64,000 bases of DNA from Spongiivirga citrea (GTDB taxonomy: Bacteria; Bacteroidota; Bacteroidia; Flavobacteriales; Flavobacteriaceae), in contig NZ_JAABOQ010000005.1 of the NCBI RefSeq assembly GCF_010671565.1, forward strand, positions 1-64,000, given 5' to 3'. Position numbers and translations under genes: made by a program. This document shows, piece by piece, positions 55,332 to 63,615 of the stretch. The number at the start of each line of letters is the position of its first letter. Position 1 is the first letter of the stretch. The notes below the pieces were generated by a model. The model saw nothing but the letters and a program-made list of their open reading frames with translations. It did no database searches and had not been told where the DNA came from.

Positions 55332-55814
55332 TTAATTTGGTGCTTTTTCGATACTAAAACCTATTTCTGTAATTCCCTTTAGTTTTCCTATGCCCTGTAC
55401 TTCCCCGTTCTTTCGCATTGCATGACCAACTTCAAGTAGGTATTCTCCCGAGTTTTTAAAAACATAATCTTGTTTATACCAAAGTTTATTCTCCTTTACA
55501 TCGGTAAAACCAGTCCCCAACCAAGTACCATCGGCTTTTGCCATTTCATACTGCAAGGTGTCGGTTTGAACAAGACCATCGGGTGCGCTAAGAGTAGCTA
55601 TTAGGTACAAGTTACTAAATTCGTATTCATTATTATTACGTACGTGAAGGTACAACTGGTTTTTTGAGAGTGTATCTTCTGGTTGAAATGTAAAGTTTAT
55701 TCGTTCATTTTTATCCCATTCGCCATTTATTGATTGATAATCAGAAAAACTGGCTTGATCATTACAGGATAAACACAGAATTATGAGGAGTGCTATACAG
55801 CAGTATTTACTCAT
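55332..55814 (-). CDS. gldH: Gliding motility lipoprotein GldH
   Basis: The 160-residue lipoprotein has Cys17 and the GldH pattern: EWDKNERINFTF, NLYLIATLSAPDG, ADGTWLGTGFTDVKENKLWYKQ and GKLKGITEIGFSIEK. GldH is needed for gliding in Flavobacterium johnsoniae and affects the T9SS-dependent gliding machinery. Its start overlaps the stop of ricT by 4 bp, so translation is coupled. Its presence supports a gliding-capable flavobacterium. Confidence 0.93.
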   Translation of the reverse strand: MSKYCCIALLIILCLSCNDQASFSDYQSINGEWDKNERINFTFQPEDTLSKNQLYLHVRNNNEYEFSNLYLIATLSAPDGLVQTDTLQYEMAKADGTWLGTGFTDVKENKLWYKQDYVFKNSGEYLLEVGHAMRKNGEVQGIGKLKGITEIGFSIEKAPN

Positions 55815-56980
55815 TTTTTTTGGGCTCGGTTCTTGTTGTTTTTGTTACGACGTTTGTTTTTATTCCGATTGTTCCGCTTACTGCGTTTCGGTTTGTCAAA
55901 ACGAGTTAAACTATCTTGTCCCACAACGTTCTCGAAGTCAACTTTAGTATCTTCTTCTAACTCAAGTGCGTATTCCTCAAGACTTGCAACCGGTTTTTTA
56001 GCCTTATTCAGCTCAATAATTTCATTGGCTTGTTGTGCAGTAATTTTATGCCAATTCATCCATTCGCCTTCATAAGCAAACCACATTACACCTTTAAAAA
56101 TGTCGGTTTTTTGGCAAACGGCTTTTCCTTTTTCGGTATACAGTTTTGTGTCGGTTCTCGGGAATTCTTTTAGCGCGTCTTGATATGTGTCTAATTCATA
56201 ATTTAAGCAACACTTTAATTTTCCGCACTGTCCAGCTAACTTTTGCGGATTTAATGATAATTGCTGATAACGAGCTGCTGCGGTGCTTACCGATCTGAAA
56301 TCGGTGAGCCATGTAGAACAGCATAATTCTCGACCACAAGAACCAATTCCTCCAAGTCGAGCTGCTTCTTGACGGTAGCCAATTTGTCGCATTTCAATAC
56401 GAATGCTAAATGACTTTGCCATGTCTTTAATAAGCTGTCTAAAATCAACACGTTCTTCCGCCGTGTAATAAAAAGTGGCTTTAGAGCCATCGCCTTGAAA
56501 TTCGATGTCCGAAATTTTCATTTGAAGTCCAAGTCTAATTGCCAACTCACGGCTTCTCACTTTAATATCTTCTTCTCGATCTCTGGATTTTTGCCAGATG
56601 TCAATATCTTTTTGTGATGCTTTACGGTATACTTTTTTTACCTGTTCAGAATCTTCCTTGACCTTCTTTTTTTTCATTTGAATACGAACAAGTTCACCGG
56701 TTAAGGTAACCATGCCCACATCATGTCCAGGAGAAGCCTCGGTAGCAACTATATCCCCAATGCTTAGCGTTAGATTCTCGGTATTTTTAAAGTATTCTTT
56801 TCGACTGTTTTTAAAGCGAACCTCCACGCAGTTAAAAGGTTCTTGACCTGCCGGTAAAGTCATATTTGATAACCAATCAAAAACCGTTAGTTTATTGCAA
56901 CTATCGGTGCCGCAGGTGCCATTATTACGACAGCCTTTAGGTTGGCCGTCTTTTCCGGTTGAACAACTGTTACAACCCAT
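55811..56980 (-). CDS. ricT: PSP1-domain protein, RicT-like
   Basis: The 389-residue protein has a PSP1 domain with VDFRQLIKDMAKSFSIRIEMRQIGYR and the Cys cluster CGRELCCSTW and CGKLKCCLNYE, the residues that hold iron-sulphur clusters in the Bacillus Ric (Y) complex. An extra N-terminal Cys-rich segment (MGCNSCSTGKDG) and a Lys/Arg/Asn-rich tail of about 40 residues are seen. In Bacillus RicT assists RNase Y; whether Bacteroidota copies do so is not known. It heads a ricT-gldH-PBP1A run. Confidence 0.92.
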   Translation of the reverse strand: MGCNSCSTGKDGQPKGCRNNGTCGTDSCNKLTVFDWLSNMTLPAGQEPFNCVEVRFKNSRKEYFKNTENLTLSIGDIVATEASPGHDVGMVTLTGELVRIQMKKKKVKEDSEQVKKVYRKASQKDIDIWQKSRDREEDIKVRSRELAIRLGLQMKISDIEFQGDGSKATFYYTAEERVDFRQLIKDMAKSFSIRIEMRQIGYRQEAARLGGIGSCGRELCCSTWLTDFRSVSTAAARYQQLSLNPQKLAGQCGKLKCCLNYELDTYQDALKEFPRTDTKLYTEKGKAVCQKTDIFKGVMWFAYEGEWMNWHKITAQQANEIIELNKAKKPVASLEEYALELEEDTKVDFENVVGQDSLTRFDKPKRSKRNNRNKNKRRNKNNKNRAQKK

Positions 56981-57250
56981 ATGTATATATAATTGATCCT
57001 GAATATATTGCTACTTCAGGAGATGGTTTATAAAAAATTTCAAGCAAGCTTTATCAAATAAATCCCATAATTAGCCTAAATGCTCGTTCATTTGTCCTTT
57101 TTCTTCATTGTAAAAAGCTTCCGTAGCAATGGCTATGCAAGAATTTTACGGCTTCGAAAAAGAAAAAAGCAACTTCCCATTTCTAGCCCAATTACGGAAT
57201 TCATCTGATAAAAGGTAAAGATAGTATTTATTCTTGGAATGAAATATCAG

Positions 57251-58012
57251 TTAAGCTTTGTCGATAATCGGTTGATGATTGAAAGTCATTAATTGGTCAT
57301 AAATAATTTTCCAAGACTCATCTCGAAGCTCATCGACTGCAGATCTGTCGAGATCATGCGTATCTAAAAACTGATGTACTTGTACACGCATTTGACCTGG
57401 CCCACCACTGAAAAAGGTGTATGAAAAACGCTTTTTATTGTCGGCAAATGAAATTGGTACGATTGGAATTTGATGATCGATTGCCAAACGAAATGCCCCA
57501 TTTTTAAATGAATCTAATACAATATTTTCGTCCTCAGGAACACCACCTTCTGGAAAAATACAGATGCTTAAACCTTGTTTTAATCTTCGTTGGGCAGCTA
57601 GTACAGCGGCATTTCTGCTTCTAGAACTACTTCTATCTACCAAAATACAAGTGCGTTTATAAAACAGCCCGAATAATGGAATTTTAGCCAGTTCAGCCTT
57701 CCCCACGAACACAAAAGGACTCCTTGCCACCAATAGCATCAACATAATATCGGTCATCGAAGTATGATTGGCAATAAGCATATAGCTGTCCTTCCAGTTT
57801 AGCTTTTGCGCCCTTTTAATAAGAGGAACAAAACCCATTCCGTATAAAATAACCTTGGACCAAATACGCGCTAATCTGAAAAAAAATGGATACCAGCTTT
57901 CCTTTAAAATCGAAATAATCAAAAAAGGAAATAAGATAATAATAGGAACGGTAACCAAAATATAGAACCATATTCGGTATAACAGCCAAAAAGGATATTT
58001 AAGATATCGCAT
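57251..58012 (-). CDS. plsC: 1-acylglycerol-3-phosphate acyltransferase
   Basis: I choose the ATG at 58010-58012 (253 residues) over a TTG six codons upstream. The protein has a hydrophobic N-terminus (one or two membrane segments to residue 45) and the acyltransferase motifs NHTSMTD (HX4D) and FPEGG, plus a region with VPISF. It acylates lysophosphatidic acid at the inner membrane in phospholipid synthesis. It is divergent from trpS; the 270 bp after its stop hold no recognised feature except a coding-like fragment noted in the findings. Confidence 0.93.
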   Translation of the reverse strand: MRYLKYPFWLLYRIWFYILVTVPIIILFPFLIISILKESWYPFFFRLARIWSKVILYGMGFVPLIKRAQKLNWKDSYMLIANHTSMTDIMLMLLVARSPFVFVGKAELAKIPLFGLFYKRTCILVDRSSSRSRNAAVLAAQRRLKQGLSICIFPEGGVPEDENIVLDSFKNGAFRLAIDHQIPIVPISFADNKKRFSYTFFSGGPGQMRVQVHQFLDTHDLDRSAVDELRDESWKIIYDQLMTFNHQPIIDKA

Positions 58013-58124
58013 GGATTCAAAAATAAACAAATTGTGCTGCGCTTAGCTCAAAATCATATCAAACAATTAAAATGAGAAAATATAGATGAATAATTTACCT
58101 TTGTCGCCTTGAGATAAAGGAATA

Positions 58125-59096
58125 ATGGCAAGAATTTTAACAGGAGTACAAAGTACGGGAACTCCACATTTAGGGAATTTGTTAGGGGCAATCATTCCTG
58201 CAATAAGAATGGCAAGCGATGAAAAAAACGAGTCGTTTTTATTTATAGCAGATATGCACTCTCTTACCCAAATAAAAGATGGCGAAACACTAAGGCAGAA
58301 CACTTATGCTACTGCAGCGGCATGGTTGGCTTTTGGATTGGATATTGATAAAACTGTTTTTTATCGCCAGAGTGATGTGCCGCAAACAGCAGAATTATCC
58401 TGGTATTTAAGCTGCTATTTTCCTTATCAACGCTTAACCTTGGCGCATAGTTTTAAGGATAAAGCAGATCGTTTAGAAGATGTAAATGCTGGATTGTTTA
58501 CCTATCCTATGCTTATGGCAGCTGATATTTTATTGTATGATGCTGAGTTTGTTCCCGTAGGAAAAGATCAACAACAACATCTTGAAATGACGCGTGATGT
58601 AGCAGCTCGTTTTCATGCGGCGATGAAAAAAGAGGTGTTTGTATTACCAGAAGCGACTCATAATGAAGATACGATGTATGTGCCCGGTACCGATGGGGCT
58701 AAAATGAGTAAGAGTAAGGGTAATACGATTAATATTTTTCTTGCCGATAAGAAGTTGCGAAAGCAAATAATGGGAATTCAAACGGACAGCACTCCACTTG
58801 AAGAGCCTAAAGATTGGAAATCTTGTAATGTATTTGCACTCTATAAATTAATGGCTTCAGATGATGAAATCACCAAAATGAAAGCTAATTATGAAGGCGG
58901 AAACTATGGTTATGGTCATGCAAAACAAGCTTTATATGAATTGATCACTACCAAGTTTAGTGAAGAAAGAACTCGTTTTAACCATTATATGGAAAACCTT
59001 AATGAAGTTGACGATGCCTTGGCACATGGAGCCGAAAAAGCTCGAAAAGTTGCAAATGAAGTTTTGGGTAGAGTAAGAGCTGTGGTTGGATACTAG
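58125..59096 (+). CDS. trpS: Tryptophanyl-tRNA synthetase
   Basis: The 323-residue class I synthetase charges tRNA-Trp. The HIGH-type motif reads PHLGN (His15) and the KMSKS motif AKMSKSKGN (residues 193-197). Active-site segments FIADMHSLT and GKDQQQHLEMTRDVA are also present. Length is normal. It is monocistronic by position. Confidence 0.96.
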   Translation: MARILTGVQSTGTPHLGNLLGAIIPAIRMASDEKNESFLFIADMHSLTQIKDGETLRQNTYATAAAWLAFGLDIDKTVFYRQSDVPQTAELSWYLSCYFPYQRLTLAHSFKDKADRLEDVNAGLFTYPMLMAADILLYDAEFVPVGKDQQQHLEMTRDVAARFHAAMKKEVFVLPEATHNEDTMYVPGTDGAKMSKSKGNTINIFLADKKLRKQIMGIQTDSTPLEEPKDWKSCNVFALYKLMASDDEITKMKANYEGGNYGYGHAKQALYELITTKFSEERTRFNHYMENLNEVDDALAHGAEKARKVANEVLGRVRAVVGY

Positions 59097-59369
59097 GTTT
59101 AGTGGTCAAACCGCAGATGTGATTTACCATTTGTTATTTTCTAAGACCGTTTTATTAATTAAGGCAGGATCTCTCTGCGCATCTTTGTGGTTCTTTGTGT
59201 AACTCTGTGAAATAACAATGCAAACTTGCTAGAAAAGAATTTTTCTATAACAGGTTCTCGATACTTTTTAATTTCACTATCGTTCAATTAAAAAACTCGA
59301 ACTGACATTTGGGTCGTAATTCGACTTTCGACTTTAGGAATTTGGTGCTTGTAATTTAGAATTTTGATT
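59097..59369. other. Gap of 273 bp with low-complexity and repeat remnants
   Basis: A TTTGTGG/TTTGTGT/CTCTGTG run at about 59183-59212 resembles the intergenic low-complexity repeats of the phylum. It is followed by the half element at 59253-59308. No ORF or terminator stands out. Confidence 0.5.
59253..59308. repeat. Half copy of the 51158 palindromic element
   Basis: GGTTCTCGATAC at 59253 and AACTCGAACTGACAT ending at 59308 correspond in order and spacing to GGTCTCGATAC and ACTCAACCTGACAT of the right half of the element at 51248-51296. The left half is absent. Confidence 0.6.
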
Positions 59370-60476
59370 TCAAACAAGCTCAAACAACTTGCCTGGCAAT
59401 GGTCGCACAATACCCTTCAACTCCATATTCAATAAAATGCTAGCGGCTTTAAAAGTTGGTATTTCGCAATTGAGTGCTATGATATCTAGCAACTCTTTTT
59501 CTTGTTCTTTTAAAAATCGATACACCCGTTTTTCGGTTTCATCTAGTTCGACGAACAATTGTTTTTGAATTGGTTTTGACTTAGCACTTTTTTCTAGTTC
59601 CCAATTCAATAAATAAATAAGATCGGCAGCACTAGTCATTAAATGTGCTTTTTGTTGTTTGATAAGGTTGTTGCACCCCACACTCATGGCATCAGCAGGT
59701 CGCCCAGGTACAGCAAACACATCGCGATTATAACTATTGGCAATATCAGCTGTAACTAAACTGCCTCCTTTTTCGGCTGATTCTACTACGATCGTGGCTT
59801 CAGAAAGTCCTGCAATCAACCTATTTCTCTTCAAGAAATTTTCACGTTCGGGATTTGCACTGCTCCAGAAATCTGTAAAAAACCCACCGTTTTCTTCCAC
59901 TTGATTTACATAACGATGGTGCACTTTAGGATATATTTGGTTGAGACCATGAGCAAGACAGCCGATTGTTTGTAATTTATTTTTAATAGCAGCTTTATGA
60001 GCAGTAATGTCCACGCCATACGCAAAACCAGATACAATTATAGGATTAAATGGCGCGAGATCTTCTATTAGTTTTTCGCAAAAAGCAAGCCCCTTGGTAG
60101 TAATCTTTCTAGTGCCAACAACACTTATGATTTTTTGATTTTCTATATTGATGTTTCCTTTACTAAACAGCAGAATAGGTCCATCTAGACAGTGCTTTAG
60201 TCGCTCGGGATAATCAAGATCTGTAAAATAGGAATATTGAATATTGTTTTGCTGAATGTATTGTAATTCTTTATCAGCTTTTATTCTATTGTCAGTGCTA
60301 TTTAAATTTTTCAATAGCAAAGTGCCAACGCCTTCAATTTTCAGTAGATTCTGATCCTTTTCCTTAAAAACAGCTTCAGCGTTACCACAATGTTGCAGTA
60401 ATTTTTTAGCCGTTGTATCACCCACACCAGGTATACATTGCAATTGTAATGTGAATAACAACTCGTTTTCAGTCAC
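59370..60476 (-). CDS. dprA: DNA processing protein DprA
   Basis: The 368-residue protein has an N-terminal helix-hairpin-helix segment (IPGVGDTTAKKLL), the DprA Rossmann-like core (VVGTRKITTKG, SGFAYGVDITAHKAA, HGLNQIYPKVHH, GGSLVTADIA, VFAVPGRP) and a C-terminal winged-helix-like domain. DprA loads RecA on incoming single-stranded DNA during natural transformation. No other competence genes lie nearby. It is divergent from the HU-SPOR gene. Confidence 0.95.
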   Translation of the reverse strand: MTENELLFTLQLQCIPGVGDTTAKKLLQHCGNAEAVFKEKDQNLLKIEGVGTLLLKNLNSTDNRIKADKELQYIQQNNIQYSYFTDLDYPERLKHCLDGPILLFSKGNINIENQKIISVVGTRKITTKGLAFCEKLIEDLAPFNPIIVSGFAYGVDITAHKAAIKNKLQTIGCLAHGLNQIYPKVHHRYVNQVEENGGFFTDFWSSANPERENFLKRNRLIAGLSEATIVVESAEKGGSLVTADIANSYNRDVFAVPGRPADAMSVGCNNLIKQQKAHLMTSAADLIYLLNWELEKSAKSKPIQKQLFVELDETEKRVYRFLKEQEKELLDIIALNCEIPTFKAASILLNMELKGIVRPLPGKLFELV

Positions 60477-60582
60477 GCTATCTTTTTGAAAATCAGGAAA
60501 CCAAAATAGGGTAGATTTTTTTGTTAATAAAATGTTGACACACTTATTTGTTACAGCCTATTTTTTTTAAATATTTGTTCAT

Positions 60583-61515
60583 ATGACATTATCTAAACCC
60601 ATCAGTGATCTTTTATACCGTTATCAATGTGTAACCATTCCGGGGTTTGGAGCATTTATTACCAATTATCAACCGGCAAAACACAACAGTGCTGATCATA
60701 GTTTTTCTCCGCCATCAAAGCAATTAACCTTTAATTCGCAACTTGTTACGAACGATGGTTTGTTGGCTTCGTATATAGCAGAATGCAATGGGATTTCTTT
60801 TGAAAACGCAATGGATCGCATTGAAGAGCAAATCAAACTTTGGTGGAAGGAATTGGATAAAAACGAGGATGTTGTTCTTGAAAAAGTTGGGGCATTGAAC
60901 TTAAATGCTGAAGGAAATCTCATTTTTACGCCGGCAAACACTGTAAATTATTTGACTGCCTCATTCGGGCTTTCATCATTTACATCGCCTGCCGTTAATA
61001 GAGAAGTATATAAACAAGAAGCCGAAGCATTAGAAAACTCAACACCTTTAATTATTACTCCAGAAAGACGTTCTCAATCGCCAATCTTACGATACGCTGC
61101 GGTCGGCTTATTTCTTGTAGCACTTGGTTTTGGAGTAAAAGAAATTAATGATAAAAATAGAGACCTTCAACAAGTTGTCGGAACTCAAACTCAGGAAATA
61201 GTCGAGGATAGTATTCAAACTGCCACTTTTTTTGACACTGCTCCTATGGAGTTGCCGACCATTAGCATCAACATTGCTAAAAAAGAGATCAAAAAGTACT
61301 TCGTTGTTGCCGGAGCTTTTCGTGTAAAAAACAATGCAACCAAAAAGATTAATCAATTAATAGCACAAGGTTACGAAGCTGAACTAATTGGCACGAACCG
61401 TTATGGATTGCATCAGGTATCTTTTGCTGGTTTTGCTGATAAAGATGAAGCACTTGCTTCACTTCGCGAAATTAAAAGAAATGTAACGCGTGAAGCTTGG
61501 TTGTTGACCAAGTAA
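60583..61515 (+). CDS. HU-like domain, membrane helix and SPOR domain fusion protein
   Basis: The 310-residue protein has an N-terminal region (about 1-125) of the HU/IHF-fold type, with VTIPGFGAFITNY and VLEKVGALNLNAEGN recalling the bacterial HU-CCDC81 group. A single membrane helix follows (about 166-185, LRYAAVGLFLVALGFG) and then a SPOR domain (about 232-308, KYFVVAGAFRVKNNATKKI). This places the HU-like part in the cytoplasm and the SPOR domain in the periplasm on septal peptidoglycan. A link between chromosome and division site is inferred. It stands divergent from dprA, about 100 bp away. Confidence 0.85.
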   Translation: MTLSKPISDLLYRYQCVTIPGFGAFITNYQPAKHNSADHSFSPPSKQLTFNSQLVTNDGLLASYIAECNGISFENAMDRIEEQIKLWWKELDKNEDVVLEKVGALNLNAEGNLIFTPANTVNYLTASFGLSSFTSPAVNREVYKQEAEALENSTPLIITPERRSQSPILRYAAVGLFLVALGFGVKEINDKNRDLQQVVGTQTQEIVEDSIQTATFFDTAPMELPTISINIAKKEIKKYFVVAGAFRVKNNATKKINQLIAQGYEAELIGTNRYGLHQVSFAGFADKDEALASLREIKRNVTREAWLLTK

Positions 61516-61546
61516 CCCTTTTTGGTTAAATTCCAAAGCTTAACCA

Positions 61547-61882
61547 ATGATTCTCATTTACAACAATAAAGGGATTTTAATCCCTGTTTTTATTATAGTT
61601 CCGTTGTTTGTGTGTATTCTTATAAATGGATTTCTTAAAAACTATGTTGGTGGGGTTTTCTCATATGATTATGATTTTCAAATAGTACTGGGAATTGGAT
61701 TACTATTTTCTTCTTTATGGATATATCTAACAAGTCATGATTTGATAAAAACCAATGGCAAAAAAGAAAAAATAGAAATGAACAACCACTTCTTTTATAT
61801 ACCTAACAGGTTTTGGACTTATATTATTCTAGTCGCTGCAATTTTACTTTTAATTGGAGGAATAATAGAGACCTTTAATTAA
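61547..61882 (+). CDS. Small membrane protein, unknown function
   Basis: The 111-residue protein has three predicted membrane helices (about 10-30, 43-62, 90-108) and a short polar loop with LIKTNGKKEKIEMNNHFF. I do not recognise it. It begins 31 bp after the HU-SPOR gene and may be co-transcribed. Confidence 0.65.
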   Translation: MILIYNNKGILIPVFIIVPLFVCILINGFLKNYVGGVFSYDYDFQIVLGIGLLFSSLWIYLTSHDLIKTNGKKEKIEMNNHFFYIPNRFWTYIILVAAILLLIGGIIETFN

Positions 61883-61910
61883 AATAAATATATAGTTGGT
61901 ATACAAAAAA

Positions 61911-61956
61911 CCCCAAATTCCAATATTTAGTTTTTAGGATTTGGGATTTGGGATTT
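61911..61956. repeat. Intergenic heptamer-type repeat
   Basis: CCCCAAATTCCAA (61911-61923) is followed by GGATTTG, GGATTTG, GGATTTC (61937 on), again with a 7-bp period and opposed arms. It lies between two convergent genes and resembles the one at 47512. Confidence 0.65.
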
Positions 61957-61977
61957 CAAAATATTGAAATTTCAATT

Positions 61978-63609
61978 CTATCTCATTAATACCGTTCGGC
62001 TATAATTACGATCAATCGTTGCGATACGGTATATGTACTGACCTGTTGCAAGTCGCATTTTAGCTTCTTCTCTGATATTAATGGTCGATACACCTTCAGG
62101 CATCATTTCATTGCGAAGGGTCGTTACTACTTGACCTAATACATTGTACAATTTCACATCCATATGCATTGCCGTTGGAGCATTAATATAGATAGAAGTT
62201 TGTCCGTTATCGTCGTAAATGGCGTTGTGTGTAAAGTCTTCGGTATTTTCTGTAATTTCTTCTTCTGTATCAAGTCTAGAAACACAACCGAAGCCAAGAT
62301 CAAGACTATCATATCCGCCGTATAAGGCATCGTCTACAATATCTTCTTCAATACACAACCATTCTTTCATAACAGTACCATATACTGCTCTAAAATCGAC
62401 ATCATATTGCATATTTCCACGACGGTCTAGCGCTTGTAGGTCAGGATGATTTCCTATAAAACCATTGTCCTCTAACCCTGGACCGAATAACATCATATTA
62501 CTTGCAGAACCATGATCGGTACCTGCTGATCCATTTTCTTCAACACGACGACCAAATTCTGAAATGGTCATACTTAGGACATCACGATCTTTTTCAACCG
62601 TAGCTAAATCATCGTAGAAGGTTTTTAAGTTGTCCGATAAATCAAGCATTAATCGCTGGTGCGCTTCTAATTGACCTGAATGCGTATCGAAACCACCGAG
62701 GCTAATCATATAAACCTTGGTACCAAGGTTTCCTTTAATTAATCGAGATACGATACGAAGCTGATTTCCCATTCGGGTATCAGTATAATTTGCTGTATCG
62801 AAAGAACGTTGGTATGCTTCGTGTATAATTCCGGCGTAGGTAATGGTGTTGTTAGCAGAACCTTTCATAAACTGAAGCTGCTCACCATACGTACAATCAG
62901 GAATTTGATCAGTATTAAATAATTCGCCACCAGAAGCAATTTCAAACAAACGTTGTGGATTTGCTACCGTAAATGCATAATTGGTCTCAATACCATCAAA
63001 AATTAAATTACCAATGCTTCCTATTTGAATGGCAGCAGGCATTGGTGGTGGGTCAAGTAAAAAATCGGGAAACTTTCCTTCAAAATAACGTCCCATCCAA
63101 CCAGTATAATCGGTTTCGCCTGGATTGGTGTTTGCCCAGTTATCAGAGCCTGTAAAATGCGATAAATTCTGATTTTCATATCCCACTCCATGTACAACTT
63201 TCATAGCTCCATCACCCCACATACGTTCCATATTGGTAAGGTAATTAGGAATTCCGAAGTCATCAGAAAGGTTGGTCATTTGCTCTTGTAAAATGCGAAT
63301 ATTAGGTCGTCTTTGAGCATAAGTATCGTAATCATAAATTGGCACGATAGTGTTTAGTCCGTCATTACCACCGCTAAGACGAATAATGATGACTACGCGA
63401 TCTCCTTCAGCCTGGTTAATAGCTGATGCCAACCTAGAAGGTTGTGCATAAGTTATAGGACTGTTAGCTAACATGAAAGAGCCACCAGTTGCCAAGCCTA
63501 ATGCTTGCAAGAATGAACGGCGGTTCCATTGTTTATGTTCTAAAGCGTGTTTGTCTAGTTTTTTAGGACTTATTGGGGCAGTACGTCCTGTGTTATGATG
63601 ATTGCACAT
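61978..63609 (-). CDS. DUF1501 protein with Tat-like signal and T9SS sorting domain
   Basis: The 543-residue protein has a twin-arginine-like signal in an unusually long N-region (NRRSFLQALGLATGG, Arg30-Arg31), the DUF1501 domain (alkaline phosphatase-like superfamily; RLSGGNDGLNTIVP, SLGGFDTHSGQ, EFGRRVEENGSAGTDHGSA) and a type A T9SS C-terminal domain (about 455-543, ending YSRTVLMR). DUF1501 proteins are paired with DUF1800 proteins in many bacteria, as here, but their reaction is not known. The DUF1800 gene stops 6 bp before its start. Confidence 0.9.
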   Translation of the reverse strand: MCNHHNTGRTAPISPKKLDKHALEHKQWNRRSFLQALGLATGGSFMLANSPITYAQPSRLASAINQAEGDRVVIIIRLSGGNDGLNTIVPIYDYDTYAQRRPNIRILQEQMTNLSDDFGIPNYLTNMERMWGDGAMKVVHGVGYENQNLSHFTGSDNWANTNPGETDYTGWMGRYFEGKFPDFLLDPPPMPAAIQIGSIGNLIFDGIETNYAFTVANPQRLFEIASGGELFNTDQIPDCTYGEQLQFMKGSANNTITYAGIIHEAYQRSFDTANYTDTRMGNQLRIVSRLIKGNLGTKVYMISLGGFDTHSGQLEAHQRLMLDLSDNLKTFYDDLATVEKDRDVLSMTISEFGRRVEENGSAGTDHGSASNMMLFGPGLEDNGFIGNHPDLQALDRRGNMQYDVDFRAVYGTVMKEWLCIEEDIVDDALYGGYDSLDLGFGCVSRLDTEEEITENTEDFTHNAIYDDNGQTSIYINAPTAMHMDVKLYNVLGQVVTTLRNEMMPEGVSTINIREEAKMRLATGQYIYRIATIDRNYSRTVLMR

Positions 63610-63615
63610 AGCTTT

